In this document: positions 35,909-46,535 of the stretch, piece by piece
Layout: each line of letters opens with the position of its first letter
Numbering within the stretch: the stretch's first letter is position 1
Assembly (NCBI GenBank): GCA_944470555.2
Contig: OX104134.1
Coordinates: 14,859,248 to 14,923,247, forward strand
DNA from: Heterobilharzia americana
Taxonomy: Eukaryota; Platyhelminthes; Trematoda; Strigeidida; Schistosomatidae
Direction of reading: 5' to 3'
DNA: 64,000 nt
Notes under the pieces: generated by a model
The model's input: the letters and a program-made list of their open reading frames with translations, nothing else
The model's database searches: none
What the model was told of the DNA's origin: nothing
Translations under genes and position numbers: made by a program

Positions 35909-37957
35909 TGGTAAGTGTTTATTACTCACTTGTGTGCTTATTTGTTCGTATGAGTCTTGCTCCTTGCTTCTTGGCCTCTTGAAACGAAGAAGACTGAGTA
36001 GTCTCTTGTCTTTAAACTTTATGGGTTTAGTATTTCTAGAAAAATTGCAAAATGGTACTTTGAAAGATCAAGTTCCCAATTTGTGACTGTATTGTCTATA
36101 TATAAATCATCTTTCTTAGTCTTTGATGTATCTATGCATTAACTCTGTTCGGAACATCTTCAACAGCGCTCCCCCATAATTACATTTTACTTAGGTAAAT
36201 GAAATTAATGATTGAATGTACTTTTTTGATGTGCTAGTGACAGGAAAAGACGTCCAAGGCACTGTACTTGAGATTGTTTTCATTAATTTTATGGTAATCT
36301 CTAGACATTTACGAGTTAGATCCATCATTTCTTTCTTCAGTTTGTATGTTTATGTAAATGCATATGTATCAATTTATGTGGCATATCCGATGATTACTGT
36401 TTACGTCAGTTCGCTCCTTCCTGCTGTTAAGAAATATGTCTTTTGTTCCATTTAGGTTGATTGCGATAAGAATGTTTCTCCTCAATTTTTACAAAATCTC
36501 ATGGAATGATTTGAACCACTTCTGTCGAAACCTTCAATACAGAGTATGAATGAAACTCCGGCTCATTTGTGTACTGACTAACTTGTTTATCATTTTTTTT
36601 ATAGAATGTAATAAAGGATGTTAAATACCCAATTGTTCATTTTGGACCGAACGAAAAGTTCGAACATTGACATGACGATGAACAATGAATTCTCCTAGAA
36701 ATATTATGTAGTAAATAACTTAGTATCGGTATGTGCTGTATCAAATAAATAAACCAATGTGAAGTTTTACTCAATCACAGTACTAATGTTGTTCTCTTAC
36801 ATTAAACATTGGAAATGCTGTCAACTCATCATGATTTTAAAAAGTTGACAACATTTTACCTACACTAAATAGGTTCCCACAGCAACAACAAACTGAATAT
36901 ATACTTTTTTAAAGTGGTGGTATTTTGAATACATCATTTCGCATTGTACTAGGCATGAATATTTACTAATGATGGACATGTGACACCCGAATTTCAGACA
37001 CTGATTCACTGTCTACGAAACATGTTTACGACTGCTTACTTGTTTTATTCCTATTGAGTGAGGAGAATTTACTTTATTTCGGTAAACAGAAAATGTAGTC
37101 TTGAATTTAGTTATCTTTATTTACCCTAATAAACCCTATTTTCTATCCATGCCACTTGTTTACTACTACCAAGGTCATCTAACCTATGTAGGTACTGTGC
37201 GTGCAATAGTTGTTGTTTGGGAGCTAACAGGATAGTTAAATCTCAAAAAGAATGATTTATACTGTTAAAGGTTATCAGTACAAAATTTATGACAACCATC
37301 TATCATGTTTATTTGGTACGTGAAAATTTATTACAGGTGTATGCTCAAAAACTGATTGTTTAGGATTCTTGGCCTGATAAAATGGACTAATATTTATTCT
37401 CTGAATAAATAAATAGATCTATGAATAAGGGAATCTTATCGGACTACTTACTTAATCGATAATTAGACGGAAATGATTATTATTTAAAACGGAGAGACTA
37501 ATTAATTCGCTTTTGGACCCGATAGAATTACATCTAGGTTACAGGATATTACTTCTGTCAAACATAGATCATCACAACAGACTTACAAACTTTTGTTGCT
37601 TCTCTATGGATCCATTTCTATGTACTTGACATTCTGGTTGTTCCAGGAAAAGTAGAAAAGCATCACCTAACGTCTTTCATTGCTAACGGTAAGAAGTATA
37701 TGCCTTATTCATTTACATACAATGGAATACGCTTTCATATTTTGGTTAAGAAGTGATCTTGCACACTTGAAGAAACTTAATACACCCTGTCTAACTCGCA
37801 ATTTTGCGAGTAATTTTAAAGTGTTATGTTTGTTTGTCTACTTTATACAAATGGCATTAGTTAACAAATACTTCAACTGTAGGACTTTAAGTAGCAATGT
37901 CATTGGGAATGAATGACGATAGTGTATTCCCATTCTAAGATATTAGATTACTTACAG
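35909..37957 (+). other. Non-repeat stretch in left palindrome arm
   Basis: AT-rich sequence with no recognised gene. A 79-codon plus frame (36216-36455) and short open pieces after AG borders (36456-36511, 36605-36670) might be degenerate exons, but show no family signature. The same sequence is mirrored at 42969-45017. Confidence 0.5.
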
Positions 37958-38187
37958 TATCTGAAGGCAAACGCCAATTTAACAGTTTCACAGATGCAAT
38001 CGAAAGTTATCCCTTGATGTTAGACTTTGTGATGGATGAACTAATTGTTTTACGTAGACTAACCGATACTCAGGATGCCTATAGATATCTGCAGAATTTT
38101 TCGTTTGATGCGTTATCAACATCATTCACTTTGTCTTACTATATTGTTCTGCAATTTCAGAAGTATAGCAAATACGATATTAATTAA
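37958..38187 (+). CDS. Exon-like open frame of unknown gene (left arm)
   Basis: After a CTTACAG acceptor-like border, a frame without stops runs 76 codons (37960-38187), reading SEGKRQFNSFTDAIESYPLM, then LDFVMDELIVLRRLTDTQDA and YRYLQNFSFDALSTSF, to a TAA. Its residue mix is protein-like (charged, amphipathic, no low complexity), unlike other frames nearby, and no Met is near the start. It may be the last exon of a gene whose other exons I cannot see, or a chance frame. No family recognised. An identical copy is at 42739-42966 (-). Confidence 0.35.
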
Positions 38188-38519
38188 GTTACATCAGTGA
38201 GGTGGAAGATTTCCGTCGTGTTGTTGGCTGATAACTACCATAAAAAGTTTGTAAATTTCGGTGCTCATGATATTTATAACGTTACGACTCCTGTAGAATT
38301 CAAAAGGGTTATGCCATCTCTGTCTGGCTGCAGGCCAAATCGTTAGGTGGTATTTCCAACTGTTGGTTGGTTGTCGACAGAATGTCAGTCAGGATAAAAA
38401 GAGATCCATTTGGTATTTGCCAACATATATCATTTATGGTATCAGTGAGATATTTAACTACATATAAAAAAGATGAGTGTAATACACAACAGTCCGCTTT
38501 TTCCTATTGTAAGGCTACA

Positions 38520-40463
38520 GTATACGCCCCTAACCTCGCCTAGTTTACTAGACAGTCCTAAGCCTGGATAAAGAGGGAAGGTTGGGAATAGGGCTAGCAA
38601 CCCTACCCCGTGAAAATAATCCACTCCCTAAAGAAACTTCAAAGCACTGAGAAAATATAGAAAATAAACTTATTCCTCCCTGGAATCGGGGGGACGAAAT
38701 AACGCAGATTGGTGAAAACCTTCGGGAAGCCAATTGGTCGATGTGTTTTCTCTTCTCTCGATGAAAGCGAAAGTAAGAATGGAGATATGGAATGTCCGCA
38801 CAATGTTTGCAGCTGGCTGGCAAGGCTGTCCAGATTGCAAACGAAATGAGAAGATATAGAAGTACTAGGAATCTGCGAAAGCAGATGGAATGGAAGTGGA
38901 CTCTCCAAACTGTCAACTGGAGAGTCAATAACGTACTCCGATATTGTCACCCAGACAACAACCACGAACACACTGAGTTTTCGAGTGGCTATCATGACTT
39001 CCAAAAGAGCATCGAAGGCTATCGTGTAGTGAGAACTAATCTCTTCCAGCTGGATCATAACAGCAAGGTTCAACTCAAAAGGAAGGGAAGTCATAATCAT
39101 ACAATGCTACGCGACGCACCTACAAATAATGCAGACTAACAGAACTCATCATGGGTCGAGAGGCACTCGGTGAAATGAATGAGAATGGAGAACTGCTTTC
39201 AGACTTCTGCGAACTCAATGATTTGGTGATTGGAGGCGAGGCAGTGTGTACAAACACAAGGATATTCCCAAGGCAGCCACATGGATTTCACCAGACACCA
39301 GGACACACTGAAAATCAGATCGATTTGATCTCAATGTGAAGAAAGTGGAGACGCAGCCAGCCCACTGGACACAAGATCAGACCAAGAAGAGAGAGGAGCA
39401 GATGTGGGTCTACACCACTCACTCACTATGTAGTGCAAGGAACCCACCTTCCAAATCAAGTTGAAAGCCACAATCAAAGAAGTTGGTGATAGATCACAGT
39501 CCAAGTTGAACACCCAGAACAGAAACTGAACTGAAGGACGAAACCACAAAGGACATCTTCACGTCAGCCAGTCATCACGACAAAATGGGAGACATTGAGC
39601 AACATCCCCGAGGAAACCTGCATTGAAGAATACTGAAACTCTTTGAAAGAGACGTGGAAGGGAACCTCATTAACCGTATTAGGAAGGAAGAAGAAAGGAG
39701 ACAAGGAATGGATCTCGACAAACACATGTAAGCTGATAGAGAGGGGAGAGGAAGATGGTGAGACAGCAGATGAACCAGTGCAGTCCAGTGCAAGGATGAA
39801 CAACGAAAAGAGGAACTGAACACAACCTATAAACACTACATTTGATAATGAATTGAAGAGGAGTGCGCGCAAAGACGATAGACACTTCTACGACACATTG
39901 GCAAGCGAAGCAGAACAGGCTGCAGGTAGTAGAGAGAAATAGATCTGACAACACTATATCACATAAACAAGTGACTATCAGGGTAGAGATCAAAGCAGAC
40001 GAAAATAATGAATTATAGTGAGGAGGAGAAACAAAGGAAACTATGGGCTGACCACTTCAATAAACTCTCGAATCGACCAACATCACCTGCAACTCATCCA
40101 GAAATGCCACCAGTAGTCACAGAGCTACCAGTGAACACAGGCCCTCCGTCAAAAGTAGAAGTGAAATCCAGAACGCCATTAAGTTGCTGAAATTCGGGAA
40201 AGCTGAAGGACCAGATGACATTCCTCTAGAAGCACTGAAATCAGACACAGAGATATTAGCAGTGGACATGCTCACACCACTAAGGCAGAAAGCTTGGAAG
40301 GAAGGAAGGAAGAAAGGAAGGAAAGGTACCTACAGATTGATGGGAAGAACGGCTACCTTGTCAAACTCCTAAAAAAGAGTGACCTGAGTCTTTGAAAGGA
40401 CTGGCGAGGAATCATGCTACTGTCCACCCAAAGCGAAATATTAAGCTGCGTCATCCTTTTGTC
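38520..40463 (+). mobile_element. RTE-clade retrotransposon 5' half (copy B, left arm)
   Basis: The plus strand has a 5' leader (CCTAACCTCGCCTAG near 38530), then the AP endonuclease: EIWNVRT near 38780 and MGREALGEMNENGELLSDFC near 39151, with NDLVIGGEA, HTENQIDLISM. A linker (FYDTLASEAEQAAG near 39885) and the RT start (FGKAEGPDDIPLEALKSDTE, RGIMLLST) follow. It stops at the palindrome centre; the 3' half is absent. A purine GGAA run sits at 40296-40326. Frames are broken. The exact 5' end is uncertain; no target duplication found. Confidence 0.8.
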
Positions 40464-40468
40464 TCTCC
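40458..40468. other. Palindrome loop / symmetry centre
   Basis: An 11-nt loop between the arms, within an RTE copy. The surrounding minus strand reads ...CATCATCCTGGAGA, then CAAAAGGATG. The ordinary RTE sequence (compare the minus strand at 35785-35810) has its own CATCC...GGATG pair about a dozen bases apart, a natural foldback point. Confidence 0.9.
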
Positions 40469-42406
40469 AGGATGATGCGGCTTAATATTTCGCTTTGGGT
40501 GGACAGTAGCATGATTCCTCGCCAGTCCTTTCAAAGACTCAGGTCACTCTTTTTTAGGAGTTTGACAAGGTAGCCGTTCTTCCCATCAATCTGTAGGTAC
40601 CTTTCCTTCCTTTCTTCCTTCCTTCCTTCCAAGCTTTCTGCCTTAGTGGTGTGAGCATGTCCACTGCTAATATCTCTGTGTCTGATTTCAGTGCTTCTAG
40701 AGGAATGTCATCTGGTCCTTCAGCTTTCCCGAATTTCAGCAACTTAATGGCGTTCTGGATTTCACTTCTACTTTTGACGGAGGGCCTGTGTTCACTGGTA
40801 GCTCTGTGACTACTGGTGGCATTTCTGGATGAGTTGCAGGTGATGTTGGTCGATTCGAGAGTTTATTGAAGTGGTCAGCCCATAGTTTCCTTTGTTTCTC
40901 CTCCTCACTATAATTCATTATTTTCGTCTGCTTTGATCTCTACCCTGATAGTCACTTGTTTATGTGATATAGTGTTGTCAGATCTATTTCTCTCTACTAC
41001 CTGCAGCCTGTTCTGCTTCGCTTGCCAATGTGTCGTAGAAGTGTCTATCGTCTTTGCGCGCACTCCTCTTCAATTCATTATCAAATGTAGTGTTTATAGG
41101 TTGTGTTCAGTTCCTCTTTTCGTTGTTCATCCTTGCACTGGACTGCACTGGTTCATCTGCTGTCTCACCATCTTCCTCTCCCCTCTCTATCAGCTTACAT
41201 GTGTTTGTCGAGATCCATTCCTTGTCTCCTTTCTTCTTCCTTCCTAATACGGTTAATGAGGTTCCCTTCCACGTCTCTTTCAAAGAGTTTCAGTATTCTT
41301 CAATGCAGGTTTCCTCGGGGATGTTGCTCAATGTCTCCCATTTTGTCGTGATGACTGGCTGACGTGAAGATGTCCTTTGTGGTTTCGTCCTTCAGTTCAG
41401 TTTCTGTTCTGGGTGTTCAACTTGGACTGTGATCTATCACCAACTTCTTTGATTGTGGCTTTCAACTTGATTTGGAAGGTGGGTTCCTTGCACTACATAG
41501 TGAGTGAGTGGTGTAGACCCACATCTGCTCCTCTCTCTTCTTGGTCTGATCTTGTGTCCAGTGGGCTGGCTGCGTCTCCACTTTCTTCACATTGAGATCA
41601 AATCGATCTGATTTTCAGTGTGTCCTGGTGTCTGGTGAAATCCATGTGGCTGCCTTGGGAATATCCTTGTGTTTGTACACACTGCCTCGCCTCCAATCAC
41701 CAAATCATTGAGTTCGCAGAAGTCTGAAAGCAGTTCTCCATTCTCATTCATTTCACCGAGTGCCTCTCGACCCATGATGAGTTCTGTTAGTCTGCATTAT
41801 TTGTAGGTGCGTCGCGTAGCATTGTATGATTATGACTTCCCTTCCTTTTGAGTTGAACCTTGCTGTTATGATCCAGCTGGAAGAGATTAGTTCTCACTAC
41901 ACGATAGCCTTCGATGCTCTTTTGGAAGTCATGATAGCCACTCGAAAACTCAGTGTGTTCGTGGTTGTTGTCTGGGTGACAATATCGGAGTACGTTATTG
42001 ACTCTCCAGTTGACAGTTTGGAGAGTCCACTTCCATTCCATCTGCTTTCGCAGATTCCTAGTACTTCTATATCTTCTCATTTCGTTTGCAATCTGGACAG
42101 CCTTGCCAGCCAGCTGCAAACATTGTGCGGACATTCCATATCTCCATTCTTACTTTCGCTTTCATCGAGAGAAGAGAAAACACATCGACCAATTGGCTTC
42201 CCGAAGGTTTTCACCAATCTGCGTTATTTCGTCCCCCCGATTCCAGGGAGGAATAAGTTTATTTTCTATATTTTCTCAGTGCTTTGAAGTTTCTTTAGGG
42301 AGTGGATTATTTTCACGGGGTAGGGTTGCTAGCCCTATTCCCAACCTTCCCTCTTTATCCAGGCTTAGGACTGTCTAGTAAACTAGGCGAGGTTAGGGGC
42401 GTATAC
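40463..42406 (-). mobile_element. RTE-clade retrotransposon 5' half (mirror of copy B, right arm)
   Basis: The reverse complement of 38520-40463, apart from two bases beside the loop. Same domains and breaks. The endonuclease frame with MGREALGEMNENGELLSDFC is at 41775-41587. Confidence 0.8.
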
Positions 42407-42738
42407 TGTAGCCTTACAATAGGAAAAAGCGGACTGTTGTGTATTACACTCATCTTTTTTATATGTAGTTAAATATCTCACTGATACCATAAATGATATA
42501 TGTTGGCAAATACCAAATGGATCTCTTTTTATCCTGACTGACATTCTGTCGACAACCAACCAACAGTTGGAAATACCACCTAACGATTTGGCCTGCAGCC
42601 AGACAGAGATGGCATAACCCTTTTGAATTCTACAGGAGTCGTAACGTTATAAATATCATGAGCACCGAAATTTACAAACTTTTTATGGTAGTTATCAGCC
42701 AACAACACGACGGAAATCTTCCACCTCACTGATGTAAC

Positions 42739-42966
42739 TTAATTAATATCGTATTTGCTATACTTCTGAAATTGCAGAACAATATAGTAAGACAAAGTGA
42801 ATGATGTTGATAACGCATCAAACGAAAAATTCTGCAGATATCTATAGGCATCCTGAGTATCGGTTAGTCTACGTAAAACAATTAGTTCATCCATCACAAA
42901 GTCTAACATCAAGGGATAACTTTCGATTGCATCTGTGAAACTGTTAAATTGGCGTTTGCCTTCAGA
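42739..42966 (-). CDS. Exon-like open frame of unknown gene (right arm mirror)
   Basis: Identical mirror copy of 37960-38187, preceded on its strand by the same acceptor-like border. If the palindrome is real, both copies would exist; if it is an assembly artefact, only one is genuine. Confidence 0.35.
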   Translation of the reverse strand, partial: SEGKRQFNSFTDAIESYPLMLDFVMDELIVLRRLTDTQDAYRYLQNFSFDALSTSFTLSYYIVLQFQKYSKYDIN

Positions 42967-45017
42967 TACTGTAAGTAATCTAATATCTTAGAATGGGAAT
43001 ACACTATCGTCATTCATTCCCAATGACATTGCTACTTAAAGTCCTACAGTTGAAGTATTTGTTAACTAATGCCATTTGTATAAAGTAGACAAACAAACAT
43101 AACACTTTAAAATTACTCGCAAAATTGCGAGTTAGACAGGGTGTATTAAGTTTCTTCAAGTGTGCAAGATCACTTCTTAACCAAAATATGAAAGCGTATT
43201 CCATTGTATGTAAATGAATAAGGCATATACTTCTTACCGTTAGCAATGAAAGACGTTAGGTGATGCTTTTCTACTTTTCCTGGAACAACCAGAATGTCAA
43301 GTACATAGAAATGGATCCATAGAGAAGCAACAAAAGTTTGTAAGTCTGTTGTGATGATCTATGTTTGACAGAAGTAATATCCTGTAACCTAGATGTAATT
43401 CTATCGGGTCCAAAAGCGAATTAATTAGTCTCTCCGTTTTAAATAATAATCATTTCCGTCTAATTATCGATTAAGTAAGTAGTCCGATAAGATTCCCTTA
43501 TTCATAGATCTATTTATTTATTCAGAGAATAAATATTAGTCCATTTTATCAGGCCAAGAATCCTAAACAATCAGTTTTTGAGCATACACCTGTAATAAAT
43601 TTTCACGTACCAAATAAACATGATAGATGGTTGTCATAAATTTTGTACTGATAACCTTTAACAGTATAAATCATTCTTTTTGAGATTTAACTATCCTGTT
43701 AGCTCCCAAACAACAACTATTGCACGCACAGTACCTACATAGGTTAGATGACCTTGGTAGTAGTAAACAAGTGGCATGGATAGAAAATAGGGTTTATTAG
43801 GGTAAATAAAGATAACTAAATTCAAGACTACATTTTCTGTTTACCGAAATAAAGTAAATTCTCCTCACTCAATAGGAATAAAACAAGTAAGCAGTCGTAA
43901 ACATGTTTCGTAGACAGTGAATCAGTGTCTGAAATTCGGGTGTCACATGTCCATCATTAGTAAATATTCATGCCTAGTACAATGCGAAATGATGTATTCA
44001 AAATACCACCACTTTAAAAAAGTATATATTCAGTTTGTTGTTGCTGTGGGAACCTATTTAGTGTAGGTAAAATGTTGTCAACTTTTTAAAATCATGATGA
44101 GTTGACAGCATTTCCAATGTTTAATGTAAGAGAACAACATTAGTACTGTGATTGAGTAAAACTTCACATTGGTTTATTTATTTGATACAGCACATACCGA
44201 TACTAAGTTATTTACTACATAATATTTCTAGGAGAATTCATTGTTCATCGTCATGTCAATGTTCGAACTTTTCGTTCGGTCCAAAATGAACAATTGGGTA
44301 TTTAACATCCTTTATTACATTCTATAAAAAAAATGATAAACAAGTTAGTCAGTACACAAATGAGCCGGAGTTTCATTCATACTCTGTATTGAAGGTTTCG
44401 ACAGAAGTGGTTCAAATCATTCCATGAGATTTTGTAAAAATTGAGGAGAAACATTCTTATCGCAATCAACCTAAATGGAACAAAAGACATATTTCTTAAC
44501 AGCAGGAAGGAGCGAACTGACGTAAACAGTAATCATCGGATATGCCACATAAATTGATACATATGCATTTACATAAACATACAAACTGAAGAAAGAAATG
44601 ATGGATCTAACTCGTAAATGTCTAGAGATTACCATAAAATTAATGAAAACAATCTCAAGTACAGTGCCTTGGACGTCTTTTCCTGTCACTAGCACATCAA
44701 AAAAGTACATTCAATCATTAATTTCATTTACCTAAGTAAAATGTAATTATGGGGGAGCGCTGTTGAAGATGTTCCGAACAGAGTTAATGCATAGATACAT
44801 CAAAGACTAAGAAAGATGATTTATATATAGACAATACAGTCACAAATTGGGAACTTGATCTTTCAAAGTACCATTTTGCAATTTTTCTAGAAATACTAAA
44901 CCCATAAAGTTTAAAGACAAGAGACTACTCAGTCTTCTTCGTTTCAAGAGGCCAAGAAGCAAGGAGCAAGACTCATACGAACAAATAAGCACACAAGTGA
45001 GTAATAAACACTTACCA
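42967..45017. other. Non-repeat stretch in right palindrome arm
   Basis: Mirror of 35909-37957; nothing recognised beyond the short frames mentioned there. Confidence 0.5.
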
Positions 45018-45505
45018 CTGAAATCACAGTGAAGAAGAGTGTGCGCAAAGGCAAAAGATATTTCTACGACACAGACTGCTGGTAGGAGAGGCCTGACAAC
45101 ACTATATAAATAAGGGGCATCATCCTGGAGAAATTAAAGGATGCACTGGATTCAAAACTGCTACCGAAACAGGCTAGCTGGCTGGCTTCAAGAAGAACAA
45201 ATCATGTGTGTATCAAATTACAACGCTACACATCATCATAGAACAGAACATAGAATGGCAGTCAACTGGATCTTCACCTCAACTTCATCGACTTTGAAAA
45301 GGCCTTCGACAGCGTCAACCGAGAAGTGAGTTGGCAACTGCTTCAACACTACGGATTAGTGTCACCTCATTCAACAGCTATATTATATGAAAAGGACACA
45401 TGCCAAGTGATCCATAGTGGAAAGCTCAGTGATGCGTTTGAAGTGAAGACAGGAGTGAGACAAGGTTGCCCTCTACTATCACCAATAATCTTCCTGATTG
45501 TGGTC

Positions 45506-45540
45506 GACTCGACTCGACTCGACTGGACTGGACTGGACTG
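45506..45540. repeat. Pentanucleotide array (GACTC)3(GACTG)4, mirror copy
   Basis: Mirror image of 35386-35420, in frame within the RT. Confidence 0.9.
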
Positions 45541-45974
45541 GATCATGCGACAGACAACTGTGAGGAGTGAGAAGATGGGCGGGCATATGTTGGCTGGACC
45601 GGTGAAAAGACCCGAGGAGAAGATTTGGATTTCACCGATGATGACTTATGTCTAATGTCATGTGGAGAAAAGTCGAAGATCTACAGGCGAAAACTAACAA
45701 GTTGGTGTAAGAGGTGGGGCAGTGAAGACGGGACTTCCTTCAGGTGGACGTAGAGAGGACAGAGGTGATGAAGATACACAACCACCACCAGCAAAGCAGG
45801 CACCGATCATCATGAACAGGAGAAATATGAAGGAAGTAATCTCTTTCACCTATCTGCCTAGTCAGCGTCGTCTCAACTACAGGCGGCACATGCACAGATG
45901 AGGATATCAAAGCCAGGATCGGAAATACAGCAAGACAGGCTCTCATCGACCTGAAGTTAGCGTGGAGATCTACT

Positions 45975-46014
45975 GCAGTGCAGTGCAGTGCAGTGCAGTG
46001 CAGTGCAGTGCAGT
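45975..46014. repeat. Pentanucleotide array (GCAGT)8, mirror copy
   Basis: Mirror image of 34912-34951. Confidence 0.9.
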
Positions 46015-46535
46015 GCACTCAGCATCAAGAACAGGATCCGGATTTTCAACACAAATTCAGTCAAGTAAGTCAGTGCTTGTGTGTGGTGATTCAGAGACTT
46101 GGCACGTTACGAAAAGCATTTCCAACAATCTACAGACATTCATCAACAGCTACCGCCTACGCTCACTTCATACTGAAGATCGGATGGCTAGAATAATAAG
46201 AATAAGCAACAAGGAACTCTGGCTGGCTGGTGACGAACCAACCAAGAACCCATCGCCAAACAAATATGCAGTGGAAGGGAGTGGAGATGGGTTAGATTGG
46301 ACATACACTGAGAAGGCCGATCGAGGACATCACGCAGTAAGCCAGTTGCTCGACTGGAATCCAAAGGGTGAACGATGAGTTTGGCATCCGATTGTGACAT
46401 GGAGGAGGTGGTGTGAGGAAGAAATGAGAGTTTGTGGGCTGTTGTGGATGGAGGTTGGAAAGACTGTGGAGAAGAGAGTGCAATGGAGGCGTGCTACTGA
46501 AGGTGTGTGTTCCACTGGGAACCTCAGGGTCGGGA

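Larger units (their letters stand above)
34424..46502. repeat. 12-kb near-perfect palindrome (inverted duplication)
   Basis: The left arm 34424-40457 and right arm 40469-46502 are reverse complements about position 40463. Every mirrored pair I compared sums to 80926, so there is no net indel over 6 kb. All pairs of reading frames found in the arms are identical, and spot checks of non-coding sequence match. The only arm differences I found are 40447/40479 and 40450/40476 beside the 11-nt loop. Beyond 34424/46502 similarity falls off within about 30 bp, in the last bases of RTE 3' ends. It holds a truncated RTE copy, about 2.6 kb of non-repeat sequence and the 5' part of another RTE copy in each arm. 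Confidence 0.95.
45028..46535 (+). mobile_element. Truncated RTE-clade retrotransposon (copy A mirror, right arm) with chimeric 3' end
   Basis: Reverse complement of left copy A up to 46502. From 46503 on, the last RTE bases differ from the left copy at many positions (...TTCCACTGGGAACCTCAGGG) and run into unrelated sequence. No GTGATTTCAG/CTGAAATCAC duplication occurs at this outer end, although the inner end (45018-45027) has its half. So the 3' end appears to belong to a different RTE insertion. The RT frames (EVKTGVRQGCPLLSP at 45326-45655) are the same as in the left arm. Confidence 0.8.

Noticed and set aside
38548..39100. Minus-strand frames of 126 and 153 codons (and mirrors at 41826-42378)
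   Set aside because: They are antisense shadows over the 5' leader and endonuclease of RTE copy B, without domain features.
39564..39993. Minus-strand Ser/Cys/Phe-rich frames of 82-104 codons (and mirrors)
   Set aside because: Antisense to the RTE endonuclease-RT linker; composition-driven.
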